Source: JANRLF01 sp033762815 (GTDB taxonomy: Bacteria > Bacteroidota > Bacteroidia > Chitinophagales > CAIOSU01). Taken from it: 64,000 bases of DNA. The stretch covers positions 62,001-126,000 of the forward strand of contig JANRLF010000006.1 in NCBI GenBank assembly GCA_033762815.1. Direction: 5' to 3'. Shown piece by piece: positions 42,186 through 51,299 of this stretch. The position numbers were made by a program, and so were the translations under genes. The notes under the pieces were generated by a model. The model worked only from the letters and a program-made list of their open reading frames with translations, did no database searches and was not told the DNA's origin. The stretch's first letter is position 1; each line of letters begins with the position of its first letter.

Positions 42186-42392
42186 ATGGCTGACAGGAAT
42201 CAAAATACCGGCGGACAAGGTAATCAAGGCAATACCGGCCGTCAAGGACAACAAGGCCAAGGTGGCCAACAAGGACAAGGTGGTCAACAAGGCCAAAAAG
42301 GCAACCAACCCGGCCAAAGGGAACGTGAAATGGACCAAGATTTGGACCAAGACGCTGATACCAACACCGGTGGTGCTGGCCGTGCATTGTAA
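42186..42392 (+). CDS. Gly/Gln-rich hydrophilin-like small protein
   Basis: 68 residues from MADRNQNTGG. More than half of the chain is Gly, Gln and Asn in a loose 'QGGQQGQ' repeat (about 10-45), followed by a charged 'REREMDQDLDQDADTNTGG' tail. It has no Cys, no hydrophobic core and no signal peptide, so it is almost certainly disordered. Composition fits hydrophilin or stress-protective proteins. The frame extends 13 codons upstream, but the ATG at 42186 begins the low-complexity protein. Confidence 0.6.
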   Translation: MADRNQNTGGQGNQGNTGRQGQQGQGGQQGQGGQQGQKGNQPGQREREMDQDLDQDADTNTGGAGRAL

Positions 42393-42469
42393 CTTGTAAG
42401 CTATAATGCCGACCTTAAATACCAAACAAAGCTTTGACAAATTATCAAAGCAGTAAAAACCGACAAGAA

Positions 42470-42493
42470 TAGCCCATCATATATGATGGGCTA
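42470..42493. terminator. Bidirectional terminator at the end of the cco operon
   Basis: A palindrome with arms TAGCCCATCATA and TATGATGGGCTA lies between the convergent hydrophilin gene and the cco operon. A weaker hairpin CTTTGA...TCAAAG is at 42432-42450. Confidence 0.7.
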
Positions 42494-42499
42494 TCTCTA

Positions 42500-43198
42500 T
42501 TAGTGGCACTTTCCTTTGCCCATTTCAATACCATTGATTTTTGGGCTGATGTAAGGAATACCAAGGTTTAAACCCCTGAAAATGAACATTACCGCAAATA
42601 CGAGCATAAAAACGGGTATCAGTTTGCGCGCCGACGACTTAATGCGTGTACCGGCAATACTGCCCAGCATGGCTACACTGAACATTAATGGTATAGTGCC
42701 CAAACCAAACAAAGCCATATAGGCCGCGCCCATAAGCGGTGTACCCATATGGATAGCCCCCAAAATGCCCACATATACAAAGCCGCAGGGCAAAAGGCCA
42801 TTTAATAGGCCAATGTAGAATAGCGAGGCTTGGCTGTTGTGCTTCAAAAACCTGCCTAGAATAGCGGCTACCCTAGCCTGCAACCATCGCAGGGGAGGTA
42901 GTTTGTTCAGTAGCCGTTCAGGGTTGGCCGAGGTGATGGCCACCACGAGCAGCAAAATACCCAAGCCGATAGATACCCATTGCTGTACACCTGCTATGGC
43001 AAAGCCCTTGCCCATAAGGCCAAAAATGCCACCCAAAAAGCTATAGGTAACCGTTCTGCCCAAATTATAGAGCAGTCGGCTATTGGCCATGGCCCAACGG
43101 GTACTAAAGCCGCCAGGCAATGCCAAGGCGATGGGCCCGCACATGCCCACGCAGTGTAAGCTACCTACCAACCCTATGGCTAATGCGGTCCAAAGCAT
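42500..43198 (-). CDS. TauE/SafE-type membrane protein of the cbb3 operon
   Basis: 232 residues with about six TM helices. 'LVGSLHCVGMCGPIALALPG' is the conserved N-terminal motif, with the CxxxC pair and His typical of the DsbD/SafE-like subgroup found in cbb3 oxidase clusters, where members are linked to copper or maturation functions. 'NGLLPCGFVYVGILGAI' contributes a second conserved Cys. It is the last gene of the cco operon, overlapping ccoH by one base (stop TGA/ATG), so it probably acts in assembly of the oxidase. Confidence 0.85.
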   Translation of the reverse strand: MLWTALAIGLVGSLHCVGMCGPIALALPGGFSTRWAMANSRLLYNLGRTVTYSFLGGIFGLMGKGFAIAGVQQWVSIGLGILLLVVAITSANPERLLNKLPPLRWLQARVAAILGRFLKHNSQASLFYIGLLNGLLPCGFVYVGILGAIHMGTPLMGAAYMALFGLGTIPLMFSVAMLGSIAGTRIKSSARKLIPVFMLVFAVMFIFRGLNLGIPYISPKINGIEMGKGKCH

Positions 43199-43635
43199 CA
43201 GTTGATATGGATGACCTGTTCATCGAAATAGGCTATGCCATCGCACTCCCAGCTAACCTGCACCTTCCAGTTGCCCTTTGCCATGCCAGCGGTATTCACT
43301 ACTTGCTGATGGGCCTCGTCCATAAGTATCGGTACTTGTTGATCCTTACTGGCATCGGCGGGCCGGTACATCTTCACCGTGCCGTTTACCGACTTTTTGT
43401 CTTTGGGAAACTTGAGCACCACTTCCTGCTTGCTACAGCTTATTTGCAGCTTTTCCTTTAGCTGCTGGCTATTCTGTTGCTCGTTGATACGCTGCTGGTA
43501 GTTGATTTCCTGTTGGTAGTAATCTTTCGTTACCAAGTTAAAATCCTCTTGGGAGGAACGGATCACCAATGCGAGCATTCCTATGGCAAATGAACCGTAC
43601 AACAAAGCTATTTTATATCCCCAGTGAAAATTCAT
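43198..43635 (-). CDS. ccoH: FixH/CcoH cbb3 oxidase assembly protein
   Basis: 145 residues. One N-terminal TM helix (IALLYGSFAIGMLALVIRSS) precedes 'EDFNLVTKDYYQQEINYQQRINEQQNS', the FixH-type 'LV..DYY..E..YQ..I' helix, followed by a beta-sandwich with 'GNWKVQVSWECDG'. CcoH stabilises cbb3 oxidase subunits during assembly. Located 11 bp after ccoG. Confidence 0.9.
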   Translation of the reverse strand: MNFHWGYKIALLYGSFAIGMLALVIRSSQEDFNLVTKDYYQQEINYQQRINEQQNSQQLKEKLQISCSKQEVVLKFPKDKKSVNGTVKMYRPADASKDQQVPILMDEAHQQVVNTAGMAKGNWKVQVSWECDGIAYFDEQVIHIN

Positions 43636-43646
43636 GTTACTATGTT

Positions 43647-45056
43647 TTAAAAAGGTCCTAAAAATGAAGTTTTTACTTCGTCCAACTGCTTGCCGTTGGA
43701 ATAGATGCCGATACGGATTGGCGTACTATGTCCTTCTAAATCCTTAGCATCCAATTCAACAAAAAAGGAAGTTTTGGCCATATCCTGACTTTTCAAAACC
43801 AAGGAATCGCCGATGAGCTTGATTTTGCCCGGCTTATTGAGCAATCTCACCTCCAATGGGTACTGGCGCATGGTTTTATTCACCACTTGTATATTGTACA
43901 AGTTGGTATAAACCCCTGGGCTCGGCTTTTGGTACAACATGCCTGGTGTGCGCAGCACGGTGGTCTGCACATCGCTTCTGGTAGCCAAAGAGAAGCCCAA
44001 TACCCCTAGCAACAAACAAAGCACAAGGCTGTAAGACGCCATACGCAAAGTGAACTTGAAGGGCTTTTTCTGCGCTATCATATTGTAAGAAGCATAGCGA
44101 ATCAAACCCGTCGGTCTGTTCACTTTCTCCATTATACTATCGCAGGCATCAATACAAGCGGTACAGTTTACGCACTCCAGTTGCGTACCGTTGCGTATAT
44201 CTATACCTGTCGGGCATACATGGACGCATAAGGCGCAGTCAATACAATCGCCTGTAATTTTAATGGGCTCCTCGGTGGGGTCTTTGGCTTTTTTCAGTTT
44301 ACCACGTGGCTCGCCCCGTACAAAGTCGTAGGCTACCACTATGCTGTCCCTGTCCAACATTACGCCCTGTAAACGGCCATAAGGGCAGATGGTGGTGCAT
44401 ACTTGCTCGCGCAAATAGGCAAACACGAAGTAAAAGACGAAGGAAAAGACCAACATGCCAATGAACCCGGCCAGGTGGTCCAGCGGGGAATGCGTAATGA
44501 TATCGATAATCCGTTCCGAGCCAATGAGGTAAGCTAGGAAGGTGTTTCCGATAAGAAAGGAAATGAGGTAAAAAATACTGTGCTTTGAAATGCGCTTAAT
44601 GGCCTTTTCCCTGTTCCATGCTTGAGCCGCCAACTTGCGTTGTTGGCCAGCATCACCGTCAATCCAGTATTCGATGCGCCTGAAAAGCATCTCCATAAAG
44701 ATGGTCTGTGGACATACCCAACCGCAGAAAAGGCGACCATAAACTACCGTAAACAGAATGATGAACAGGATAAAGGCCAGCATGCTGAGGCCGAACATCC
44801 AAAAATCTTGGGGCCAAAACGTGATGCCAAAGATGACAAACTTTCGGTCAAGCACGCCGAGCAACAACAGGGGCTGGCCGTTAATCCTAATCCAAGGGCC
44901 CGCAAACAGAAACGTCAGCAAGAAATAACTGAGGATACTTCTCCAACGGAAGAACTTGCCCAGTTGTTTTTTGGGGAAAATCCAGACCCGCTTTCCTTTA
45001 TCATCGACGGTAGAGATATGGTCCCTAAACGACTCATCATACAACTCCTGCTCCAT
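43647..45056 (-). CDS. ccoG: CcoG cbb3 oxidase accessory ferredoxin
   Basis: 469 residues. N-terminal TM helices with 'YGRLFCGWVCPQTIFMEMLFRRIEYWIDGD' and then two 4Fe-4S motifs: CIDCALCVHVCPTGIDIRNG and CVNCTACIDACDSIM. The C-terminal third is an Ig-like FixG domain. CcoG is a cupric reductase in Rhodobacter and supports copper loading of the oxidase. Gene order ccoP-ccoG-ccoH is conserved here with short gaps. Confidence 0.95.
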   Translation of the reverse strand: MEQELYDESFRDHISTVDDKGKRVWIFPKKQLGKFFRWRSILSYFLLTFLFAGPWIRINGQPLLLLGVLDRKFVIFGITFWPQDFWMFGLSMLAFILFIILFTVVYGRLFCGWVCPQTIFMEMLFRRIEYWIDGDAGQQRKLAAQAWNREKAIKRISKHSIFYLISFLIGNTFLAYLIGSERIIDIITHSPLDHLAGFIGMLVFSFVFYFVFAYLREQVCTTICPYGRLQGVMLDRDSIVVAYDFVRGEPRGKLKKAKDPTEEPIKITGDCIDCALCVHVCPTGIDIRNGTQLECVNCTACIDACDSIMEKVNRPTGLIRYASYNMIAQKKPFKFTLRMASYSLVLCLLLGVLGFSLATRSDVQTTVLRTPGMLYQKPSPGVYTNLYNIQVVNKTMRQYPLEVRLLNKPGKIKLIGDSLVLKSQDMAKTSFFVELDAKDLEGHSTPIRIGIYSNGKQLDEVKTSFLGPF

Positions 45057-45088
45057 GGCTCAACTATTTTCTGGCTAATACTGAAGGC

Positions 45089-46048
45089 TTATTTCTTTGC
45101 GGCTGCCGATGAATCTGATACTTGTGTGGCAGTACTATCTGTACCTGTTGGCTTCACTTCTTCCTTCCATACATCGCCCTGTGGTGCTTTGGCATTGGCA
45201 GGGTTGCTACCGTGCAATGTTAGGATATAGCTTGATACCTGTTGAATTTTGGCGGGTGTAAGCTGGCTTTCCCATGCAATCATCCCTTTAGCAGGCACGC
45301 CATACTTCACTGTTTTGAAAACATTTTGGATACCGCCTCCATGCAGCCAATAATCGTCGGTCAGATTGGGGCCTACATTACCTTCGCCATTCTGCCCGTG
45401 GCACGATGCACAATAGGTGATATAGGTGGTTTTGCCAGTTTGAAGGCTGGCCGCATCGGACATGGCAACAACGGTACTCTCATCCACATTATCAGCCTGT
45501 TTGGCCAAATAAGCTTGTTTGGATATTTGAGCTGCCGCCACTTCGGCCTCATAATCTTCTATATCGGTAGTGCCGCCACCGCCCATATGGAAGTAGTAAA
45601 GGAAGAAGATGGAAAAGGCAATGGTAGCATAAAACATGGCCGTCCACCAAGGCGGCAAGTTGTTGTCCAGTTCCCTGATACCATCATAGTCGTGGCCCAA
45701 GTCAATGGAAGCCTCCTCGGTAACCGGTACTGCATCGTTGATGGCCTTATCCAAAGAACGTAGGATTTTGTCAGCAAAGTCCTCTTTAGGGGCCGGCTCC
45801 ACGTAGGTACCGTTTGCCTTTTGGTATTGTATGCGCATGATTTCGCTCATAATGGTTACCAAACGTGCCATAATGACCAAGGCTGCCAGTATAATGATAC
45901 CAGCTATAATGTAAAGGGTATTGAGCAGCATCATATGATGCGATTCTGGCGCAGTGGCAGCAGCATCGGTAGCAGCTTGGGCCAGTAAAGTCCCTGATGG
46001 CAGTATGTTAGCCAGCACAAGGAAGAAAAACACCGTTATCTTTTTCAT
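45089..46048 (-). CDS. ccoP: CcoP-like cytochrome c subunit with a single heme site
   Basis: 319 residues. Signal-like N-terminus, TM helix (LYIIAGIIILAALVIMARL) and the CcoP N-domain with 'YDGIRELDNNLPPWWTAMFYATIAFSIFF'. Only one CxxCH is present, CASCH at 213-217, with 'GNVGPNLTDDYWLHGG' and the Met ligand region 'KGMIAWESQLT' following. Proteobacterial CcoP has two c-hemes; a one-heme form occurs in Bacteroidota. The tail is Ser/Thr/Ala-rich. It overlaps ccoQ by 4 bp. Confidence 0.92.
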   Translation of the reverse strand: MKKITVFFFLVLANILPSGTLLAQAATDAAATAPESHHMMLLNTLYIIAGIIILAALVIMARLVTIMSEIMRIQYQKANGTYVEPAPKEDFADKILRSLDKAINDAVPVTEEASIDLGHDYDGIRELDNNLPPWWTAMFYATIAFSIFFLYYFHMGGGGTTDIEDYEAEVAAAQISKQAYLAKQADNVDESTVVAMSDAASLQTGKTTYITYCASCHGQNGEGNVGPNLTDDYWLHGGGIQNVFKTVKYGVPAKGMIAWESQLTPAKIQQVSSYILTLHGSNPANAKAPQGDVWKEEVKPTGTDSTATQVSDSSAAAKK

Positions 46049-46239
46049 TTCGATGAATTTAATGTGGTTTCATGATTGGTTCCGTCAGTAAGTGGTATGT
46101 TGGCCATTTCATCGTGGCTGCTTTTCCCAACGCTCATTACCCTGATGACGACAATGAGGAAAAACACAAAGAATATGGCCAAAGAGATTACCGGAAATAT
46201 CTCTATATCAGCTATGGAGCGCAATACTTCTTTATACAT
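46045..46239 (-). CDS. ccoQ: CcoQ/FixQ-like small subunit
   Basis: 64 residues with one TM helix (IFPVISLAIFFVFFLIVVIRVM) near the N-terminus and a polar tail, the usual form of CcoQ, which stabilises the assembled oxidase. Its position between ccoNO and ccoP, with a 2-bp gap and a 4-bp overlap, supports the call more than its sequence. Confidence 0.8.
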   Translation of the reverse strand: MYKEVLRSIADIEIFPVISLAIFFVFFLIVVIRVMSVGKSSHDEMANIPLTDGTNHETTLNSSK

Positions 46240-46241
46240 GG

Positions 46242-48383
46242 CTATTGGTTTTGGGCGGTGGTGGAAGGATTGGCTTTCTTAATATCAGTGCCAAGACGCT
46301 GCAGGTAGGCAATAAGGGCAATGATTTCCTTATCGCGCTTCACCTCAATTTCTACCGACTTCAAACTGGCCACTATCTTATCGGCCTGTTGGTCCAAGTC
46401 ATTGTTCGCTTGGTTTTCGTAACCTTCGGCATAAGGTACGCCCAAAGTGCGCATAGCCTTGATTTTCTTAGGTGTACTTGCATAATTGATGCTCTGTGTG
46501 AACAACCATGGGTAAGAGGGCATCAATGAACCTGGCGACATGCTTTGCGGGTCGAACATATGGTTGTAGTGCCATGAATCGGGATACTTACCGCCAAGGC
46601 GATGCAAATCAGGCCCGGTACGTTTCGAACCCCATTGGAAGGGATGGTCATACACAAACTCACCTGCCTTTGAGTACTCCCCATACCGTTCCGTTTCAGA
46701 GCGGAATGGGCGTACCATTTGCGAGTGGCAGGTGTAGCAGCCCTCGCGCACATAGATATCTCGACCCTGCAGCTCAAGCGGCGTATAAGGCTGTACGGAA
46801 GCAATTTGCGGGATATTCGACTTAATCATAAAAGTAGGAATCATTTCCACGATGCCACCGATAAGGATGACAATCAAGCTCAACACCAACATCTGTATAG
46901 GGCGGCGCTCAATCCAGCGGTGCCAATAGTGGTCATGGATTACCACATTTTTTACCAAGGCAGGTGCCTCTGACTCCTCATTGGCGATAAAGCGGCCTTG
47001 TGCGGCAGTTTTCCACAGGTTATAAATCATCAGGAAAGTACCGGCAAGGAATAGGAAGCCACCGGCAGCACGCATTTGGTACATGGGCACTAACCTGATA
47101 ACCGTTTCGAGGAAGTTAGGATACTTCAGAAAACCTTCAGGGGTAAACTCCTTCCACATCAAACTTTGGGTAAAGCCTGCCCAATACATCGGTATGGCAT
47201 AGAAAAGGATAGCCATAGTGCCAGTCCAGAAGTGCCAATTGGCCAACTTTTTGGAAAACAAGGTAGTACCCCACATTTTGGGCACCAGCCAATAAAGTAT
47301 GCCGAAGGTAAGGAAGCCGTTCCAGCCCAAAGCACCTACATGCACGTGTGCGATGGTCCAGTCGGTATAGTGGCTGATGGCATTGACTGATTTGATAGAA
47401 AGCATGGGGCCTTCGAAAGTGGCCATACCATAAGCAGTTACCGCCACTACTAGAAATTTCAATACCGGCTCTTCGCGCACCTTGTCCCAGGCACCGCGCA
47501 AGGTCAACAAGCCGTTCAACATACCGCCCCATGATGGTGCTATCAGCATTAACGAGAATACCATGCCCAATGATTGGGCCCATTCAGGCAAGGCGGTGAA
47601 CAACAAGTGGTGCGGACCTGCCCAAATGTATATAAATATCAATGCCCAAAAGTGGATGATACTCAAGCGATAGGAATACACTGGCCTATTGGCAGCCTTC
47701 GGCAAGAAGTAATACATCAAGCCCAAGTAAGGTGTGGTCAAAAAGAAAGCCACCGCATTGTGCCCATACCACCACTGCACCAAGGCATCCTGTACACCTG
47801 CATAGATGGGGTAACTTTTCAAAAATGAGACCGGAAGCTCCAATGAATTGACAATGTGCAAAACGGCCACTGTAATCCAGGTAGCGATATAGAACCACAC
47901 GGCTACATACAAATGCCGCTCGCGACGCTTGATGATGGTACCGAACATATTTATACCAAACACTACCCATACCAAGGTGATGGCAATGTCAATGGGCCAT
48001 TCCAATTCGGCATACTCTTTACCGGTGGTAAAACCGAAAAGAAGGGTTACCGCCGCTGCAACAATAATGAGCTGCCAGCCCCAAAAATGGATTCGGCTAA
48101 GCACATCGCTAAACATGCGTGCCTTCATGAGCCGTTGCAACGAATAATATACGCCCATAAAGATACCGTTGCCCACAAAGGCAAAAATCACCGCATTGGT
48201 ATGCAGGGGCCTCAGCCTTCCAAAGCCAGTCTGCGGAATGCCAAGGCTAAAATGGGGAGCAAACATCTGGATGGCCGCTATTACGCCCACCAGCATGCCC
48301 ACTGCCCCCCACAGCATTACCGCTATCGCAAAATTGCGCACGATAGCGTTATCGTAACTAAATTTTTCCGTATTGGTGTTCAT
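46242..48383 (-). CDS. ccoN: Fused CcoNO, catalytic and mono-heme c subunits of cbb3 oxidase
   Basis: 713 residues. The N-terminal part (about 1-470) is the 12-TM heme-copper oxidase subunit with 'QWWYGHNAVAFFLTTPYLGLMYYFLPK' and 'DWTIAHVHVGALGWNGF' histidine ligands. The C-terminal part (about 500-713) is CcoO with c-heme motif CYTCH (about 548) in 'REGCYTCHSQMVRPFRSE'. In Proteobacteria these are two genes, and the fusion is typical of Bacteroidota. The start is the ATG at 48383 (MNTNTEKFSY), 2 bp after ccoS; the TTG two codons earlier is inside ccoS. Terminal oxidase with high oxygen affinity. Confidence 0.96.
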   Translation of the reverse strand: MNTNTEKFSYDNAIVRNFAIAVMLWGAVGMLVGVIAAIQMFAPHFSLGIPQTGFGRLRPLHTNAVIFAFVGNGIFMGVYYSLQRLMKARMFSDVLSRIHFWGWQLIIVAAAVTLLFGFTTGKEYAELEWPIDIAITLVWVVFGINMFGTIIKRRERHLYVAVWFYIATWITVAVLHIVNSLELPVSFLKSYPIYAGVQDALVQWWYGHNAVAFFLTTPYLGLMYYFLPKAANRPVYSYRLSIIHFWALIFIYIWAGPHHLLFTALPEWAQSLGMVFSLMLIAPSWGGMLNGLLTLRGAWDKVREEPVLKFLVVAVTAYGMATFEGPMLSIKSVNAISHYTDWTIAHVHVGALGWNGFLTFGILYWLVPKMWGTTLFSKKLANWHFWTGTMAILFYAIPMYWAGFTQSLMWKEFTPEGFLKYPNFLETVIRLVPMYQMRAAGGFLFLAGTFLMIYNLWKTAAQGRFIANEESEAPALVKNVVIHDHYWHRWIERRPIQMLVLSLIVILIGGIVEMIPTFMIKSNIPQIASVQPYTPLELQGRDIYVREGCYTCHSQMVRPFRSETERYGEYSKAGEFVYDHPFQWGSKRTGPDLHRLGGKYPDSWHYNHMFDPQSMSPGSLMPSYPWLFTQSINYASTPKKIKAMRTLGVPYAEGYENQANNDLDQQADKIVASLKSVEIEVKRDKEIIALIAYLQRLGTDIKKANPSTTAQNQ

Positions 48384-48385
48384 GT

Positions 48386-48553
48386 TCAAGATTTATGTGT
48401 GTTATCAGATGGTTTATCGTTATCGAAAAGTATCCTAACAGAAGGGGTATATGAATCCTTATACTGCCCGTTGCGCACCGACCATAGGAAGGCTACGAGA
48501 AAGCCTACCGCTACTATCAAGCTGATGATGATCAAAACGAATATTGCAGTCAT
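48386..48553 (-). CDS. ccoS: CcoS cbb3 oxidase assembly protein
   Basis: 55 residues: MTAIFVLIIISLIVAVGFLV followed by AFLWSVRNGQYKDSYTPSVR and ILFDNDKP. The TM helix followed by 'F.W.....GQ(Y/F)(D/E/K)D...P..RIL' is diagnostic of CcoS, needed for heme and copper insertion. It fits exactly between ccoI (2-bp gap) and ccoNO (2-bp gap) and is easily missed because of its length. Confidence 0.93.
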   Translation of the reverse strand: MTAIFVLIIISLIVAVGFLVAFLWSVRNGQYKDSYTPSVRILFDNDKPSDNTHKS

Positions 48554-48555
48554 GG

Positions 48556-51018
48556 TTAAGTGAGTTGTATTTCGTAATTGGCTACCGATTTATTGACCTT
48601 TGGCGCATTGGCGGCAGCCCCCAACAAGCCATATTTTCTTCCCAAAAGCTGGGTGGCCATCACTCCATAAGCCACCACGCTTACTGAGCTCAAAGGCATC
48701 AAAATAGCTGCTACCACCGGTGAAAGATTGCCTTGCACCGCATAGTACAGGCCCACCGCATTATAGGCTCCCGATATCAGTAGGCCAAAAATGAGGGCTG
48801 TTTTCGCTGCCCTGCTGAATGCCAACATGGCCGGCAACTTCCCAAATTGGGAAGCATCTAGAATGGCATCGCAGGCCGGTGAAAAATTGTTGATATTGTC
48901 TGATACGGATATACCCGCATCGCTTTGCTTTAACGCACCGGCGTCATTGAGCCCATCACCCAACATCAGTACTTTTTTGCCCTGTTGCTGTAGTTGCTCT
49001 ATATAATGTAGCTTTTCATGCGGGCTTTGTTTGAAGTGCATGGCCACTTCTTGGCCAAAGTATTGTTGAAGTTTGGTCTTTTCTCCCTCGTTGTCGCCTG
49101 AAATGAGCGATAAGGTGTAATGCTCTTTCAGAGCAGCCACTACCTCTTTCAACTCTGGACGGTATTGGTTGGTAAATGCGTAATATCCCTTGGGCACCCC
49201 ATTAAAACTGACCCATACCCTGGTTTCGGCTATTCCTCCTGAAAGCGATTCCGTCAAATCGACAAAGGCCGCAGAGCCTAGTTTCACCTTTATGCCGTTT
49301 ACAAGACCACTGATGCCCTTTCCCGGCACTTCGCTAAATTGCTTTACATCATAGGTGCCATTATTGCCGAGATATTGCCGCAGCCGGCTGCTTAATGGGT
49401 GGTTGCTATGCCTTACCAAAGCCTTTACAAGGGCTTGTTGGTCGTCAGGCATTACTCCTGCACTATATACTATGTCTTTGTTGCCCGCCAAGGTGATGGT
49501 ACCCGTTTTGTCGAACACCACTTCATTGATTGCGCTTAGGCGCTCAATCACAGTGGTATCCTTCAGGTATAATTTGTTCTTGCCCAAAATGGCCATGGCA
49601 TTGCCCAACAAGAATGGCGAAGAAAGGGCAAGGGCACATGGGCAGGCCACAATCAATATGGCGGTAAAGGCATCGAAGGCCTTAGGTATATCGGTAAATG
49701 CCCAATAGGCAAATGTAAGCACTGCCACCAAGAGCAATGCTGGGGTAAAGTAACGGCTAACCTTGTTGGAAAAAGTGGTGATGTCTTCCCTTTGCTTTTC
49801 GAAGGCCTTGTGGTTCCACAGGCCAGTCAAGTAGCTTTGCGAAACCTGTTTGGTCAATTGCAATTCTATGGTACAGCCTTCTTGCCTGCCCCCGGCAAAA
49901 ATGATTTGGCCTAAGCTACGGGCCACAGGTTCAGCCTCCCCCGTCACAAAGCTATAATTGATATTGGCCTCGCCTTTTAGTAGTACTGCATCGGCGGGCA
50001 CCAGTTCTTCATTTCTTACAACTATTTTGTCACCTACCGCCAATTTGTCCAATGTTACCTGTTCTTCCCTCCCTTTGTTCATTCGGGTAACTGCCACCGG
50101 GAAGTAGTGCTTATAATTCCTCTCGAAAGAAAGCCTTTCGTAAGTACGGCCTTGGAACCACCGGCCTACCAAGAGCAAAAACACCAGGCCAGCCAATGAG
50201 TCGGCATACCCTGCCCCCGTATGGGCAACTATTTCAAATACCGTACGCCCGAACAGTACCAATATGCCCAGTGCTAAGGGCACATCCAGATTCAATTGGC
50301 GGCGTTTTAGGCTTTCATAAGCGGAAGTAAAAAACACACTGGACGAAAAGAAGAAGACGGGCAAGGCCAAAATCAAATTTATCCAAGCAAAAAAGCGAAC
50401 GAAATGCTGCTCAATAAAACTGCCCGCGGAAAGATATTCGGGAAAGCTCAAGAGCATGATATTGCCAAAAGCAAAGCCTGCCACTCCCAAACGATAATAA
50501 AATAGCTTTTCCTGACGGTTGGTGGCCTTTGGCGCTCCTTCCAAGCTGATACTAGGTTCGTAACCTATGGAAGCCAATAACTCTACCACTTGCTTGAGGG
50601 AAATCGCACGGTGGTCATAAGTGATGGTCGTTTCTTTACGGATGAAGTTGACTTCGCTGCCCAAAATACCTTCGCGTAACTTAAACAGGTTTTCAAGCAG
50701 CCATATGCACGATGCGCAGTGTATGGCAGGTATTTCAAAGGTGGCCTTACTGACTTCGTTGTTCTGGAACTGAATTAACTGGCTTTGCACACTGGCGTCA
50801 TTCAAATAGCTGAAGCGCTCATGTTGTGCTGCCTTCAGCTTTATGCCCGGATTTTTTTCCAATTGATAGTAGGTGCAGAGCCCATTCTCCTGCAGCATTT
50901 CATACACCAGTTTGCAACCATCGCAGCAGAAATGCTTTTCCGTCACCACTATTTCATCCTTACCGCAAACATCTCCGCAGTGATAGCATTTAACTTCCTT
51001 TTCAACCTGGGCTTGCAC
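48556..51018 (-). CDS. ccoI: CcoI copper-translocating P-type ATPase
   Basis: 820 residues. N-terminal Cys-rich module (CYHCGDVCGKDEI, CCDGCKLVYEM) and an HMA-like domain with 'HCASCIWLLENLF' bind copper. The membrane CPx motif is 'VACPCALALSSPFLLGNA', phosphorylation site DKTGT, and hinge 'MLGDGLNDAGALKQSDAG'. CcoI/FixI-type pumps deliver copper to the cbb3 oxidase. The start is a GTG (MQAQVEKEVK). First gene of the oxidase operon; the upstream region carries GAACTTTG at 51048-51055 and the GATGA-N6-TCATC operator 43 nt beyond. Confidence 0.95.
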   Translation of the reverse strand: MQAQVEKEVKCYHCGDVCGKDEIVVTEKHFCCDGCKLVYEMLQENGLCTYYQLEKNPGIKLKAAQHERFSYLNDASVQSQLIQFQNNEVSKATFEIPAIHCASCIWLLENLFKLREGILGSEVNFIRKETTITYDHRAISLKQVVELLASIGYEPSISLEGAPKATNRQEKLFYYRLGVAGFAFGNIMLLSFPEYLSAGSFIEQHFVRFFAWINLILALPVFFFSSSVFFTSAYESLKRRQLNLDVPLALGILVLFGRTVFEIVAHTGAGYADSLAGLVFLLLVGRWFQGRTYERLSFERNYKHYFPVAVTRMNKGREEQVTLDKLAVGDKIVVRNEELVPADAVLLKGEANINYSFVTGEAEPVARSLGQIIFAGGRQEGCTIELQLTKQVSQSYLTGLWNHKAFEKQREDITTFSNKVSRYFTPALLLVAVLTFAYWAFTDIPKAFDAFTAILIVACPCALALSSPFLLGNAMAILGKNKLYLKDTTVIERLSAINEVVFDKTGTITLAGNKDIVYSAGVMPDDQQALVKALVRHSNHPLSSRLRQYLGNNGTYDVKQFSEVPGKGISGLVNGIKVKLGSAAFVDLTESLSGGIAETRVWVSFNGVPKGYYAFTNQYRPELKEVVAALKEHYTLSLISGDNEGEKTKLQQYFGQEVAMHFKQSPHEKLHYIEQLQQQGKKVLMLGDGLNDAGALKQSDAGISVSDNINNFSPACDAILDASQFGKLPAMLAFSRAAKTALIFGLLISGAYNAVGLYYAVQGNLSPVVAAILMPLSSVSVVAYGVMATQLLGRKYGLLGAAANAPKVNKSVANYEIQLT

Positions 51019-51047
51019 TACTATTCGCTTTTTGACTTTTTACGACA

Positions 51048-51055
51048 CAAAGTTC
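51048..51055 (-). promoter_or_regulatory. Weak -7 box of the cco operon
   Basis: GAACTTTG differs from TAnnTTTG at one position, as expected for an activator-dependent promoter. Predicted leader to the GTG start is about 23 nt. Confidence 0.5.
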
Positions 51056-51098
51056 CTTTGCGTACATTGCGGCAGTGGTGATATGCAATAGGGCAAGC

Positions 51099-51114
51099 GA
51101 TGACTTTAATCATC
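51099..51114. promoter_or_regulatory. Crp/Fnr-type operator GATGA-N6-TCATC, site 2 (cco operon)
   Basis: GATGACTTTAATCATC, 43 nt upstream of the -7-like box, centred about 65 nt before the predicted transcription start, a class I activator position. Spacing is identical to that at the DUF2892-hemG promoter. Confidence 0.75.
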
Positions 51115-51273
51115 TTTTTGCTTGGAAGGATACCTTTTCTTTGTCACTACGTGGGCGCAAGCCCTTACCCGATAAAGCGAGCAATAGAAATGCGGAAGGT
51201 GCGATATACTATGCGGTAACTAAAACCATCGGCTCCACTGATATATGTCATAAGTAAGGTAAGTGCTTATAAC

Positions 51274-51281
51274 TACTTTTG
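51274..51281 (+). promoter_or_regulatory. Bacteroidota -7 box of the 142-residue unknown gene
   Basis: TACTTTTG matches TAnnTTTG; the predicted start near 51288 rules out an in-frame start at 51279 and supports ATG 51300. Confidence 0.6.
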
Positions 51282-51299
51282 ACCAAAACAGCGATAGCC

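Noticed and set aside
47137..47583. Long ORFs antisense to ccoNO
   Set aside because: Shadow frames of a strongly conserved gene; no motif or promoter supports them.
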